Shown one piece after another: positions 8,437-18,195 of a DNA stretch of 49,015 nt. Both the position numbers and the translations under genes were made by a program. The number at the start of each line of letters is the position of its first letter. Position 1 is the first letter of the stretch. This DNA is from Candidatus Sumerlaeota bacterium (GTDB taxonomy: Bacteria; Sumerlaeota; Sumerlaeia; UBA8349). Where the stretch lies: contig JAFGFN010000123.1 in the NCBI GenBank assembly GCA_016931035.1, positions 1-49,015 of the forward strand. Reading direction: 5' to 3'. Under the pieces are notes generated by a model. It ran no database searches and was not told where the DNA came from. It worked only from the letters and a program-made list of their open reading frames with translations.

Positions 8437-11250
8437 GTGTGGCGCAGACGCGCGAATGTGGAGTGCGGTGGCAAGCGCGGCGCGACACCGCTTTCGTTCG
8501 TCGCCTCGTCGCGGCGGGAAAACGTCATTCGTCAGGGAGAGAAAAGCGCGGTTGTCTCAAGCGAGGAACGTTCATTCTTGCCTGATCGTGTCGCTCCAAA
8601 GCACTTCGTCCTCTTGACCGCTCTCGTCTTTCTGGCGGTGACGGTCGTTTTCTTCTGGCCCGTCTTGTTGGGCGGCGAGACGCTCACGGGCGGCGATATC
8701 GTCAATCAGTATCTGCCCTATAAGAAAATCGTCCGCGACCAGCTGGCCCAGGGGTGTTTCCCGCACTGGAATCCGCTCACCTTTTCGGGGCGTCCTCTCC
8801 AGGCCGACATTCAGGTCGGGGTCTTCTATCCGCCCAATCTCGTCTTCTGGCTGTTGCCGCTCGAATGGGGTTTCGATCTGACGACGGCGTTCCACTTCGG
8901 GCTCGGCGCGGTCGGAATGGCCCTCTGGATACGTCGCCGCACCCGCCAGGCCCCAGCCGCGTGGCTGGCCGGGACGCTCTACGCGGCAAGCGGTTTCGCG
9001 ACCACGCGCCTTTCGGCGGGAGTGGTCTTGTTCATCGACGCGATGAGCTGGCTCCCTTGGATGCTGTTGTGTTGGGACCGCGTCTTGGAAGCGGAGAAAC
9101 GATCTCCTCGCGCGCGATCTTGGGCCTGGGTGGGGTTGGTAGTCGTCTGCGCGATGGAGATCCTCGCCGGCGCGCCTCAGATCGCGTTCTACTCGTTCCT
9201 GGCTCTGGGGCTGTACGCGTTGGTGTTGGCGTGGGGACGCGGGCCGTTCGGAGCGGACGACATGTGCGACGCGGACAGCGTGGACGAAGACGAAGAAGAG
9301 GGCGAGAACGTTCAAGGCGGCGGAGAGAAGGGGTTCCTGCCATTCCGCCTGAAGCCGATGCTTTGGCTCGCGGCGGCCTACTTGGTCGCGGCGGGGATCT
9401 GCGCCGTTCAAATCCTGCCGACCCTCATGTTCATCGGGCAGTCGTGGGACCGCGCGGTCGGCGCTTCGTGGGAATACATCGTCGACGGATCGCTCGCGCC
9501 GCGCGATCCGATCAAACTCGTCGCGCCGTTCTTCTTCGGCGATCCGCTCGACGAAGCGCACTTCTGGGGAGGGACGGCGGGGTATCACGAGACGACCGCG
9601 TTCATGGGCGCGGTCCCGCTCTTCCTGCTTCTTCTGTTTTGCCTCGTGCGTTGGGGACGCCATCGAGAAACATGGTTCTCGGGAATGGCGTCGGGCGAAC
9701 GGAGGGCCGCGAGGCGATTCGAGTTGTTTCTGCTCATTCTTCTAATCGGGGCCCTGGTCCTTGCGTTTGGCCGCCACTCGCCCTTCTTCTGGCTCGCGTA
9801 TCACGTCGCGCCCGGGTTCGACCGATTCCGCGTTCCGGCGCGTCTGCTTCTCTACGTCGCACTGTCGTTGTCGGCCTTGAGCGGTTGGACCCTCGATCGT
9901 TCGATGACCCTCGCCGCGATTCCGGAAGAGACGGGAGAACCGACTCGATCCCACCCGCGCTTATCGGTTTCGCGCGCCGCGATCGCGTTGACGATTCTGG
10001 GCGTCTTGGCGTTGGGCGCGTTCTGGGTGTGCGCCCCCAGTCTGATGCGCGCGTTCAAGATGCCTTTCTATCCGTTCGAATCCATCGCCGGTCATCCGCT
10101 CGCGGGCGTCGCCTCGGCGCTCGAAAGCCAGGCGCGGTCGAGCATCGCGTGGTTCGCCTTGTCGTGGATCGTGGCGGGGTTGGCGTTGGCGATGATTGCC
10201 GCGTCAACCGGAAGTCGCGCCTCCAGACTTCGGATTTCGCTCGGGGCGTGGGCCGTGGTCGCCCTGGCCGCGGTTCAGATCCTCGTTTTCGGCCGACACT
10301 TCATGACAACGGCGGCGCGCGCGGACATGGCCGACATCGAGTACCCCGAGACAAGCCGGATCGAGTTGCTCCGCCGTTCGCTCGCCGAGGGAGAGCGATT
10401 CCTGTGGTTCGACAGCGTGTTGAGCTACGAAGTGGATCAGAACCAGGTGGAACTCTGGACGAACCGCCCGGCGATGTACGGCCTCGCCCAGATGCGCGGT
10501 TACGACCCCGTGAACTCGCGGTTCTACGGCTTGTCGATGAATCAACTGACCCGCGCGCCGCTCGACCAGAATCCGCGCGGGTTCATGCTCATATCGGACA
10601 TGGAGCCCGAGAGGATCGATTGGCGTCTCGTCGGTTTGTGGAACTGCCGGATCGCGTTCAGCTATGCCGACCTCTCGAACCCGGCCGTCGACGAGGTCGC
10701 GCGATGGGAGTTCGCGCCGGGCCAGACGCTGCGCGCCTACCGACTCAAGAATCCCGTCGGCGCCGCTTGGTTCGCGACGCCCGTTCCGGTCCCGAGCGAC
10801 ATGTCGGCGTTCGACGCGGTTCGCATCCAGGGCAATCCCGAGTTTGCGCCCGACAGGATGGCTCTCGTCGACCGGGACGCCTACCGGTTCGCCGCCTCCG
10901 AGGCGACTCTCCACCCCGAACGGTCCGAGTCGGTGCGTCTAAGCGCCTACACCCCCAACTCGCAGCGATTCGAGGTTTCGACGCCGAAACCCGCGATCCT
11001 GGTGTTGAGCCAGAACTACTACCCCGGCTGGCGAGCGCGAGTGGACGGCGTCGCGGCGCCCGTCTTGCGCTCGAACGTGGCGCAAGTCGGAATCCCCCTC
11101 GCCGCGGGCGCGCACACCGTCGAGGTCCGTTACCGCCCGCGGGAGTTCACGCAAGGCGCGATCGTGAGCGTCATTTCGCTCTGCCTCCTGGCTTTGGTCG
11201 CGCGACGCATCGCGGGGCGCGAGCGCGACGAAGAGGTGCTCTTCCGTTAA
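8437..11250 (+). CDS. YfhO-family polytopic membrane protein
   Basis: The 937-residue protein has the YfhO hallmarks: after the first membrane span a loop GGDIVNQYLPYK, then HWNPLTFSGRPLQAD, followed by about a dozen hydrophobic segments, a periplasmic beta-rich part (about 640-900; includes SQNYYPGWRARVDG) and a last span near the C-terminus. YfhO proteins are GT-C type enzymes linked to glycosylation of lipoteichoic acid or other surface glycans; the substrate here is unknown. The GTG start directly follows the metG stop with GGAGG eight bases upstream. However, the first 45 residues are Arg/Ser-rich and do not look like a YfhO N-terminus; a TTG at 8578 just before the first membrane helix is an alternative start. 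Confidence 0.82.
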   Translation: MWRRRANVECGGKRGATPLSFVASSRRENVIRQGEKSAVVSSEERSFLPDRVAPKHFVLLTALVFLAVTVVFFWPVLLGGETLTGGDIVNQYLPYKKIVRDQLAQGCFPHWNPLTFSGRPLQADIQVGVFYPPNLVFWLLPLEWGFDLTTAFHFGLGAVGMALWIRRRTRQAPAAWLAGTLYAASGFATTRLSAGVVLFIDAMSWLPWMLLCWDRVLEAEKRSPRARSWAWVGLVVVCAMEILAGAPQIAFYSFLALGLYALVLAWGRGPFGADDMCDADSVDEDEEEGENVQGGGEKGFLPFRLKPMLWLAAAYLVAAGICAVQILPTLMFIGQSWDRAVGASWEYIVDGSLAPRDPIKLVAPFFFGDPLDEAHFWGGTAGYHETTAFMGAVPLFLLLLFCLVRWGRHRETWFSGMASGERRAARRFELFLLILLIGALVLAFGRHSPFFWLAYHVAPGFDRFRVPARLLLYVALSLSALSGWTLDRSMTLAAIPEETGEPTRSHPRLSVSRAAIALTILGVLALGAFWVCAPSLMRAFKMPFYPFESIAGHPLAGVASALESQARSSIAWFALSWIVAGLALAMIAASTGSRASRLRISLGAWAVVALAAVQILVFGRHFMTTAARADMADIEYPETSRIELLRRSLAEGERFLWFDSVLSYEVDQNQVELWTNRPAMYGLAQMRGYDPVNSRFYGLSMNQLTRAPLDQNPRGFMLISDMEPERIDWRLVGLWNCRIAFSYADLSNPAVDEVARWEFAPGQTLRAYRLKNPVGAAWFATPVPVPSDMSAFDAVRIQGNPEFAPDRMALVDRDAYRFAASEATLHPERSESVRLSAYTPNSQRFEVSTPKPAILVLSQNYYPGWRARVDGVAAPVLRSNVAQVGIPLAAGAHTVEVRYRPREFTQGAIVSVISLCLLALVARRIAGRERDEEVLFR

Positions 11251-11449
11251 GACCGCCGCGAACCGGGACAGACCCAGCCACGGCGCTCCCCGACCGTGAA
11301 ACGGGACGGAATTCGGTCAAAAGCATTTGCGGACGGACCTGCGGTGAGGTAAAAGGGGCGGTGTGGCGCGTCTGCAGAATCCCACCCGTGCGCACAGTCC
11401 GCGTCGTGTCGCGCCCTCCTCGACCGGCCCCACTCGGAGGACCCCGATC

Positions 11450-12979
11450 TTGAAGAAATCTTCCCCTCGTTCGAAATCTCCGAAAGGTCCGGTGTGGGGC
11501 GGCCGTATCGCCGGGCCGGCGGGGAAAGCCAACCTGGCCTTCTGCGCCGGATGGGACGTGCGGCCGCGTCCCGCCGCGGACCTCGCCCTCCTGCCGTACG
11601 ACTTGTGGACGAATCGAGCCCACTGCATCATGTTGATGCGCGCGAAGACGATGTCGCGCGCCTCCCTGCGCCGCATTCTGTCGGCCCTGGACCGAATCGA
11701 AGCGTTGGCCGAATCGGGCCGGTTCACACTCCGGCCCCACCTCGAAGACGTTCATCTCAACGTCGAGGCTTTCGTCGAGAAACACGAAGGAATCGAAGTC
11801 GCCGGCCTGATGCACACGGCCCGCAGCCGCAACGATCAGGTGGCGACCGACATGCGGCTGTATCTGAGGGAGCGGGTCCTGGAGTTCGTCCGGGAAGCGA
11901 TCGGCCTGGCCGACGTTCTCGTTCGTCTCGCGAAAAAGAACGCGACAACCCCCATGCCCGGTCTCACGCATCATCAACCGGCCGCATGGACGACGTTCGG
12001 TCATTGGGCGGCTTCCCACGCCGCCGCGTTCACGCGCGACGTTCGGGCGTTGCTCGATCTCTACGCGCAGTTCAACCTCTCCCCCTTGGGGGCGGCGGCT
12101 TCGTTCGGCACGTCGTGGCCGATCGACCGCGCCTACGCGGCGGAGCTGATGGGTTTCGACGGGGTTCAGACCAACTCGCTCGACTGCATCACCAACCGTT
12201 CGGAATTCGAGACTCGTGTGGCCGCCGCCCTGGCCGTTTGGGCGACCCATGCGGCGACCCTGGCGCAAGACCTCGTTCTGTTCTCGTCCCCCCCGTGGCA
12301 CCTGATCCGGATCGACGACGCTTTCGTGACCGGCTCCTCGATCATGCCTCAGAAGCGCAACCCGGACTTTGCCGAAGCGATCAAGGCCAAGGCGACGCTG
12401 GCCGCGTCGATCGCCGGGGCGCTTCTCGGACTCACACGCGGCGACCCGTCGGGGTACAACCGCGAACAGCAGTGGTCCAAATACCTGACGATGGACTTGT
12501 TCGACGAAATCGGCTCCGCCCCGACCGTGCTGACCGGCGCGCTCGGCTCTCTCGCTCTCGATAAGGAACGGATGTACTCGCTCATGAGCGAGGAGTATCT
12601 CGAAGCGGCGGACATGGCGGATTACCTGGCCCAAACGCGGCGCGTTCCCTTCCGCGCGGCGTATCGTTGGATGGGCCAGGCCGTGCGCATGAGCGAGAAG
12701 GACGCAATCCCTCTCGTAGACGCGGTCAACCGGATCTTGGACAAGGAATCGTCGGTCCGGCCCCTCGACCCGGACGAAGAAGGGACCCTGTCGTGCCCGG
12801 GCTGCATCCTGATGCGGCGGTCGAGCGCGGGCGGTCCCTCGCCCGACGCGGTCGAGGCGCATTGCGAAGAGTTGCGCGAGAGCATACGCGCTTTGCGAAC
12901 CGAGGAGAAGCGCCGGGCCCGGGCGATCGACAACGCCCGCGGACTGCTTCGAAGAACGATCGCACGCTGCGCAAGGTGA
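11450..12979 (+). CDS. argH: Argininosuccinate lyase (divergent, long form)
   Basis: A member of the fumarase/aspartase superfamily that should split argininosuccinate into arginine and fumarate. Visible motifs are WGGR (16-19), TARSRNDQVATD (123-134), GLTHHQPA (171-178, with the catalytic-region His), SPLGAAASFGTSWPIDR (211-227) and the signature GSSIMPQKRNP (295-305) with the mobile-loop Ser. The protein (509 residues) is longer than the usual 460, and several normally strict positions differ (CITNRSEFE in place of AVSDRD-like sequence; extra CPGC near the C-terminus). The start is a TTG with GGAGG nine bases upstream. No other arginine gene is in the window, so another lyase activity cannot be excluded. 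The 199 bases before it hold no gene. Confidence 0.85.
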   Translation: MKKSSPRSKSPKGPVWGGRIAGPAGKANLAFCAGWDVRPRPAADLALLPYDLWTNRAHCIMLMRAKTMSRASLRRILSALDRIEALAESGRFTLRPHLEDVHLNVEAFVEKHEGIEVAGLMHTARSRNDQVATDMRLYLRERVLEFVREAIGLADVLVRLAKKNATTPMPGLTHHQPAAWTTFGHWAASHAAAFTRDVRALLDLYAQFNLSPLGAAASFGTSWPIDRAYAAELMGFDGVQTNSLDCITNRSEFETRVAAALAVWATHAATLAQDLVLFSSPPWHLIRIDDAFVTGSSIMPQKRNPDFAEAIKAKATLAASIAGALLGLTRGDPSGYNREQQWSKYLTMDLFDEIGSAPTVLTGALGSLALDKERMYSLMSEEYLEAADMADYLAQTRRVPFRAAYRWMGQAVRMSEKDAIPLVDAVNRILDKESSVRPLDPDEEGTLSCPGCILMRRSSAGGPSPDAVEAHCEELRESIRALRTEEKRRARAIDNARGLLRRTIARCAR

Positions 12980-13131
12980 GCCGCGCCGAGTCGACCGGAC
13001 AATCCGTACAGCACAAGCCGAGAGATCGACTTCCTCGGAATTCGGATCTCTGGCGCGGGTCTCGGGCCTGAGAGGGAAAGGCAAGCCGAAGAACGCGCAA
13101 CACTCCCCGCCAAGGGTCTGGAGATTGACCG

Positions 13132-15717
13132 GTGCCCGAATTGCCGAACAAGAAACGAAGCCCTCTACTCAATCCGCTTCTTATCCTGAACTCGATCGTC
13201 ACCGTGTTCTTGGCGGCCGTGCTGCGCGTCAGATACTGGAGCGAGCTGAGCCAGTTTCCTTTGCTCGGGTGGTTCGACCTGGTGGAGGACTTCTTCTCGC
13301 TCGAGACGGGAGGCTCCGCCCGAATCGGCGGGCTCCAGGCGCTTCACTCGGTCTTGTACGTCGCGGCCTACTTCGCCGGCTTCGACTTCCGCGCGTCGGC
13401 GCGACCCGTGCGGCGTCTTCTTCTCCTTCACGCTCAAACGGGGCTGATTCTCTCCATCTGGACGATACACCTGTTCGAGATTCCGTTCGGCATCGCAGGC
13501 GTCCTTCTCGTGGTGTCCTTCACGTGTCTCTGGCCGGCTCTGGCGTGGTGGAGCGAACGGGGAATCGGCCGGGTTTTGCCCACCGTCGTCAACTTCCTAG
13601 TCATCCACGAGCTGCCGTGGCTCAGCAACCTTTTGTTGCGCGCGGCGATCTACTTGTGCCCCGATCGACGGAGTCTGCGGATGGACTTGGGAATCGCGCT
13701 CTACGACGCGCGCGACGAGAAGGGCTCCATTGCCGTGCTGGAGGACTTGCTCGAGCACGACACGAACGACGTTCAGTTGCTCGAGATCCTCCAGGCCTGC
13801 TATCGCAACAACGAGGACTGGGAAAAGGCGCTCGAGATGGCCAAGCGCCAGATGGAGATCGACCCCGCGGACTCGGGCGTACGCATGCGCACGGCGCGCG
13901 CGCTCGATCACCTCGGGCGCTGCGACGAAGCGATCGCCGTTCTGCGCGAGGGCCTTCCCTGCCGCAAGTTCGACTATCTGAACCAGCTGCTCGACCTGCT
14001 CCTCAAGACGCGCGACCTGCCCGGCGCCCTCGCCATCGTCAGGGACATCGAGAAGCTCGAGTCGCCTCCTCAAGCGCGCGCCAGGGAAGGCTACAAGCGC
14101 ATTCTCCAGGCCGATACGCATCTAGCTCCGGCCTTGGAGGGACTGGGCAGCCTATTGATCCGCCAAGACGAGAAGGCCGACGGGTTCGCCTTTTTCGAAG
14201 AACTCCTGAAGATCGAATCGCAACGCGAGGACCTTCGGATACGGCTCGTCGGCTACTATCAGGAGAGCAGCCAGATCGCCCGGGCCGAGCCGCATCTGCA
14301 GGCGCTCATGGACGCCGGTCACGAGACCAAAGACGTGATGCTCCTCTACGGCGACAGCCTGGTTCAGCGCGAGGACTACGACCAGGCGCTCCTGCATCTT
14401 CACTACGCCGTCGAGGTTTACCCCGACGACTACCGGTTCGCCTACTTCCTGGCCCAGATCTCATTCAAGACCCTCGCGCTCGAAGAGGCGGTCCGTTGGT
14501 GCGAGGAAGCCTCGCGCAAAGTGGGCACGCACGAGGAGCGCCAGCGAGTTCAGGCGTTGCGCCGACGCATCGAGGATTCGATGATGCATCGCGAACTCGA
14601 AGTCCTGCAGGACCGATGCAACCGGGCGCCCGAGGACACGCAGATGCGGGTGAATCTCATCCTGGGCATGGCAAGTCACGGAATGACGGAGAAAGCCGTC
14701 CTCGAGTGCGAGAACCTGCTGAAGAGCAAGCCCCACGTTCGCGGCAAGATCATCCGAGAACTCGAACGGTTCCTCCAAGAGAGCGATCAGAACTTCCGGC
14801 TGGTGGACTATCTGGCCGACCTGAAAGTCCAGGACGAGCGTTGGGACGAAGCGTTCGAGCTGGGCGAACGCCTGGCCGCGCGATCGATGCACGGCGACGA
14901 CGTCATGGCCGAACACTGCGAACGGATCCTGCGCAAGCGTCCCACCCACGTCCCCTCGCTGCGACGTTTGGGCGAGATCCTGATGCGGCGCAAGGACTGG
15001 ACCCGCGTGCTCCAGATCTTCGGCCAGATTCGAGAGCTGACCCACGAACGCGACACGGCGACCCTCAAGGGGATCTTTCAGGCTTGCATGGAGCTCAACG
15101 ACACGGAAAACGGCATGAAGGTCGGCGAGGCGATTCTCGAAGACGAACCGCACGCCATCGACGTCCGGCTCGACCTGATCCGGCTTCTGCGCGAGGACCG
15201 GCGATACGACGAAGCCATGGATCACCTCCACAAGGCCCAGAGCACGGACTTTTACAACGCCGAGGTCGTCCGCCTGTTGCGCGAGGTTTCCACCGAGCGC
15301 CGGACGCATCGCCTCGAGCAACTCGTCGAAATCATGGAGGAAAACCCGCAGGACGCGGGAGCGCAGCTCGAAGCCGGAGCGCTCTACCTGGAGATCGGAG
15401 AGCCGAAGAAGGCGATCTCCTGTTTCCAGAAGGCGTCGACTTCTCCCGACACGCAAAACATCGCCAAGGCCCATCTGGCTCTCGCCATGGCGCGTCTGCG
15501 GATGTTCGACCTGGCCGAGGAGACCCTGGACGAAGCGACCCTCGACGTCAAAGATCCGCGCGAACAGAACAATCTCAAGATCCTGTTCTTCGACGTCGCT
15601 CAGACGTTCGAGAACGAAGACGACCGCAAGCGCGCCCTCAAGTTCTATAAGAAGATCTTCCGCATCGACGCCGAGTTCCGCCGCGTCGTGGACAAGGTCG
15701 AATCGCTGGGGACGTGA
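13132..15717 (+). CDS. Membrane-anchored TPR-repeat protein
   Basis: The first 170 or so residues of this 861-residue protein hold about four hydrophobic segments with short loops. The rest is alpha-helical with many TPR-like units, seen as repeated patterns such as GIALYDARDEKGSIAVLEDL, ACYRNNEDWEKALEMAKRQM, GDSLVQREDYDQALLHLHYA and ALKFYKKIFRIDAEF. Such proteins act as scaffolds for envelope or secretion complexes; no partner can be named. The repeats would face the cytoplasm or periplasm depending on topology, which cannot be settled by eye. The GTG start has GGAG nine bases upstream. It stands alone, 152 bases after argH, and ends in a convergent arrangement with the sugar dehydrogenase gene. 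Confidence 0.8.
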   Translation: MPELPNKKRSPLLNPLLILNSIVTVFLAAVLRVRYWSELSQFPLLGWFDLVEDFFSLETGGSARIGGLQALHSVLYVAAYFAGFDFRASARPVRRLLLLHAQTGLILSIWTIHLFEIPFGIAGVLLVVSFTCLWPALAWWSERGIGRVLPTVVNFLVIHELPWLSNLLLRAAIYLCPDRRSLRMDLGIALYDARDEKGSIAVLEDLLEHDTNDVQLLEILQACYRNNEDWEKALEMAKRQMEIDPADSGVRMRTARALDHLGRCDEAIAVLREGLPCRKFDYLNQLLDLLLKTRDLPGALAIVRDIEKLESPPQARAREGYKRILQADTHLAPALEGLGSLLIRQDEKADGFAFFEELLKIESQREDLRIRLVGYYQESSQIARAEPHLQALMDAGHETKDVMLLYGDSLVQREDYDQALLHLHYAVEVYPDDYRFAYFLAQISFKTLALEEAVRWCEEASRKVGTHEERQRVQALRRRIEDSMMHRELEVLQDRCNRAPEDTQMRVNLILGMASHGMTEKAVLECENLLKSKPHVRGKIIRELERFLQESDQNFRLVDYLADLKVQDERWDEAFELGERLAARSMHGDDVMAEHCERILRKRPTHVPSLRRLGEILMRRKDWTRVLQIFGQIRELTHERDTATLKGIFQACMELNDTENGMKVGEAILEDEPHAIDVRLDLIRLLREDRRYDEAMDHLHKAQSTDFYNAEVVRLLREVSTERRTHRLEQLVEIMEENPQDAGAQLEAGALYLEIGEPKKAISCFQKASTSPDTQNIAKAHLALAMARLRMFDLAEETLDEATLDVKDPREQNNLKILFFDVAQTFENEDDRKRALKFYKKIFRIDAEFRRVVDKVESLGT

Positions 15718-15738
15718 ACGGGATCCCGGCGCCCGTTC
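15716..15738. terminator. Inverted repeat between convergent genes
   Basis: GAACGGG (15716-15722) pairs with CCCGTTC (15732-15738) around a nine-base loop, overlapping the TPR gene stop and filling most of the 39-base gap to the convergent dehydrogenase gene. There is no T-run on either side, so it may be a weak or bidirectional terminator. Confidence 0.3.
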
Positions 15739-15756
15739 GCGCGGTGCCGGGGAAGG

Positions 15757-17034
15757 CTACAGCCGCCAGTAGACGTGACCGTCGGCGAAGTCGGTCGCGC
15801 GGAACATGCCCTTGACGTCCATCACGACCCCGCCGCGACGCACGATTCGCCGGATCCACTCCGCGCCGCGCCGGCGAAAAGCCGCGTGCGGCACGGCCAG
15901 GATCGCGCAATCCAGGTCTTGAATCCGGTCCATCTCGACCAGATCGATGCCGTACTCCTCGCGCGCTTCTTCGGGAGCGCACATCGGGTCGCATACTTGG
16001 ACGTCCACTTCGAAATCGCGAAGTTCGCGGACAATATCCACGACTTTGGAGTTGCGCAGATCGGGCACGTCTTCCTTGAACGTCAATCCGAAAACGGCGA
16101 CCCGCGCGCCGTTGGGGTTGACGTTCTGGCGCACGAGGAACTTGATCGCCTTCTCGGCGATGCAGTGCGCCATGTTGTCGTTGATGCGCCGACCCGCCAG
16201 GATCACCTGGGGATGATATCCCAACTCCTCGGCCTTGTGGGTCAGATAGTACGGATCCACCCCGATGCAGTGCCCACCGACCAGACCCGGTCGGAACGGA
16301 AGGAAGTTCCACTTGGTCCCCGCCGCTTCGAGGACCTCCAAGGTGTCGATCCCCATGCGGTCGAAGATCAGGGCGAGCTCGTTGACCAGGGCGATATTCA
16401 GATCGCGCTGGGTGTTCTCGATCACCTTGGCCGCCTCGGCCGTCTTGATGTTCGCCGCGCGATGGACGCCCGCCTCGACGACCGATTCGTAGACCGCCGC
16501 CACGATGTCGAGCACCTCGGGGGTCTGACCCGAGACGACCTTGACGATCTTCTCCAGCGTATGGACCTTGTCGCCGGGATTGATGCGTTCCGGGCTGTAG
16601 CCGAGGAAGAAGTCCTTGCCGCAGACCAGACCCGACATCTGTTCGAGAATCGGGGCGCAGAACTCCTCGGTCACACCCGGATAGACGGTCGATTCGTAGA
16701 CGACGATGGCACCGGGCGATAGGTTCCCCCCCACCGTCCGGCTGGCCCGTTCCAGCGGCCCCAGCTCGGGGCGCCGCGCGTGATTGATCGGGGTCGGCAC
16801 CGCGACGATAATGAAATCGGACTTTCTGAGCTCGGTGGGATCGGACGTGTAAAGGACGTCGGCCACCGCTAGATCCTCGGACGACACCTCGTTCGTTCGG
16901 TCCACCCCGTCGCGCAGCGACTCAATGCGGGCCGGACTCGTGTCGAACCCGACCACGCGCGTCCGTTTGCCGAAGGCGACGGCTAGAGGCAGTCCTACAT
17001 ATCCCAGTCCCACGACGGCAATGCTTCGCTTCAT
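15757..17034 (-). CDS. Nucleotide-sugar C6 dehydrogenase (UDP-HexNAc dehydrogenase, TviB/WbpA-like)
   Basis: This NAD-dependent enzyme oxidises the C6 alcohol of a UDP-sugar to a carboxylate, giving a uronic-acid precursor for surface polysaccharide. It has an N-terminal Rossmann motif (VVGLGYVGLPLA, residues 7-18), the PTPI motif (80-83), ESTVYPG (114-120), the Lys203/Asn207 region AAKVIENTQRDLNIA, and catalytic Cys256 in GGHCIGVDPYYL. The C-terminal UDP-binding part has GLTFKEDVPDLRNS. The sequence type (Tyr-Pro-Gly, NTQRD, DPYYL) is that of UDP-GlcNAc/GalNAc dehydrogenases rather than UDP-glucose dehydrogenase. It is a single gene far from the polysaccharide operons at 33-49 kb, which it probably serves. 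Confidence 0.93.
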   Translation of the reverse strand: MKRSIAVVGLGYVGLPLAVAFGKRTRVVGFDTSPARIESLRDGVDRTNEVSSEDLAVADVLYTSDPTELRKSDFIIVAVPTPINHARRPELGPLERASRTVGGNLSPGAIVVYESTVYPGVTEEFCAPILEQMSGLVCGKDFFLGYSPERINPGDKVHTLEKIVKVVSGQTPEVLDIVAAVYESVVEAGVHRAANIKTAEAAKVIENTQRDLNIALVNELALIFDRMGIDTLEVLEAAGTKWNFLPFRPGLVGGHCIGVDPYYLTHKAEELGYHPQVILAGRRINDNMAHCIAEKAIKFLVRQNVNPNGARVAVFGLTFKEDVPDLRNSKVVDIVRELRDFEVDVQVCDPMCAPEEAREEYGIDLVEMDRIQDLDCAILAVPHAAFRRRGAEWIRRIVRRGGVVMDVKGMFRATDFADGHVYWRL

Positions 17035-17178
17035 CTCTCACGGTCCTTTTCCCGGCGGGCAACGAGGAGTTGCAGCGGCCCTCCCCGGGGAAGTGAAAAT
17101 GCACCAAACGCCTGTAGATTCGGAAGATACAAGAACGTCCCGAGGAAGGCAAGTCGCGAATCGCCACTCTCTTTTCCC

Positions 17179-17206
17179 TTCCCATTTGGCCGCGAGTGGG
17201 TATATT
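17179..17206 (+). promoter_or_regulatory. Candidate promoter of the PASTA-alr-spoIID group
   Basis: TTCCCA at 17179-17184 and TATATT at 17201-17206 are separated by 16 bases, with a possible start near 17213. Downstream, GATGCC(17225-17230) and GGCATC(17245-17250) form an inverted repeat around a C-rich/G-rich palindrome in the presumed leader. The match to consensus is only moderate. Confidence 0.3.
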
Positions 17207-17275
17207 AGCTGTGCCCCCCGCACAGATGCCGATCCCCCCTAGGGGGCATCCGTCGAGCGCGAACCAGGAGAACAT

Positions 17276-18142
17276 GTGAACACTCCCGACTCCCAGGACC
17301 TCGCCGCCTCGCATCGCGGCGCCCGCGAAAAGGGGCGTCCCCGAACGCCTCGAAGGCGTTCCGCGGGCGCGGACCTGCTCCTAAGGTTCCTGTTCTTCGT
17401 GTTCCAGGTTCTCAAGATCGGCGTTTTGAGCGCGGTCGTCTTTGCCTTGGCGGGCGTGGCGGCATACTCCATCGTCGAGGACCGGATTCGGGGCAAGGAA
17501 GTGGTTGTGCCGAGCCTGGCGGGGATGCGTGTCGAGAAGGCGCTCGAAGAGATCCACGAGCCCGATCTCGACCTCGGGATCAAGCTTGAAAAGTTGGAAT
17601 ACAGTGACTTAGCCTCCGAGGGAGAAATCGTCTCTCAGAATCCGCCTCCCGGAAAACGCGTCAAGAGAGGCGCCGAGATCCGCGTTCGCGTGAGTCGGGG
17701 ACCCACCCTGGTCGTGTGTCCGGACGTCAAGGCCGTGAACTATCTCGAGGCGGGGATCCGGATTCGAGAAGCGGATCTCGTGGAAGGACCCCGGAGCATG
17801 CTGCCCGACGCCGGCGTGGAACGCGATGGGGTGATCGCCCAAGATCCACCCGCCGGAACGTTGCTCGAGAGGCGTTCGCCCGTGAGCCTTCTGGTGAGTC
17901 TGGGACCTGCGCAATCCGTCGTGCTCATGCCCTCTTTGGCCGACTTGACCAAGGAAGAGGCGGACAAGGTCCTCGACGGCCTGGGACTGACCATCCAGAG
18001 CGTCGCCGAGGAACCTCTCGAGGGGCGCGATAACGGACTGATCTTCCGACAGGACCCGCCGGCGGGAAGCCTCGTGTCCGCGGGTCGGAAGATCTCGGTC
18101 ACGGTGGTGAACAATCTCGGGCAGGAGATTCCGTGGCCCTGA
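17276..18142 (+). CDS. Membrane-anchored PASTA-domain protein (no kinase)
   Basis: The protein (288 residues) has a basic cytoplasmic N-terminus (1-33), one membrane helix (about 34-64) and three extracytoplasmic PASTA domains (about 76-141, 145-211 and 217-280). The repeats show the typical endings with QNPPPG (121-126), QDPPAG (189-194) and QDPPAG (259-264). PASTA domains bind uncross-linked peptidoglycan or cell-division partners. Here they are not joined to a Ser/Thr kinase or penicillin-binding protein, so the protein may be a wall sensor or adaptor. The GTG start has AGGAG six bases upstream; the overlapping ATG two bases earlier leads at once to a stop. Alanine racemase follows after 53 bases on the same strand, which fits a role in wall metabolism. 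Confidence 0.88.
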   Translation: MNTPDSQDLAASHRGAREKGRPRTPRRRSAGADLLLRFLFFVFQVLKIGVLSAVVFALAGVAAYSIVEDRIRGKEVVVPSLAGMRVEKALEEIHEPDLDLGIKLEKLEYSDLASEGEIVSQNPPPGKRVKRGAEIRVRVSRGPTLVVCPDVKAVNYLEAGIRIREADLVEGPRSMLPDAGVERDGVIAQDPPAGTLLERRSPVSLLVSLGPAQSVVLMPSLADLTKEEADKVLDGLGLTIQSVAEEPLEGRDNGLIFRQDPPAGSLVSAGRKISVTVVNNLGQEIPWP

Positions 18143-18195
18143 TCCACTTTCTCGCCGATACAGGCTAAGGCGTTTGACTGGAGCGATATAAGACC

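Noticed and set aside
11171..13084. A 637-codon minus-strand open frame
   Set aside because: It is antisense to argH and its flanks; composition is typical of a shadow frame.
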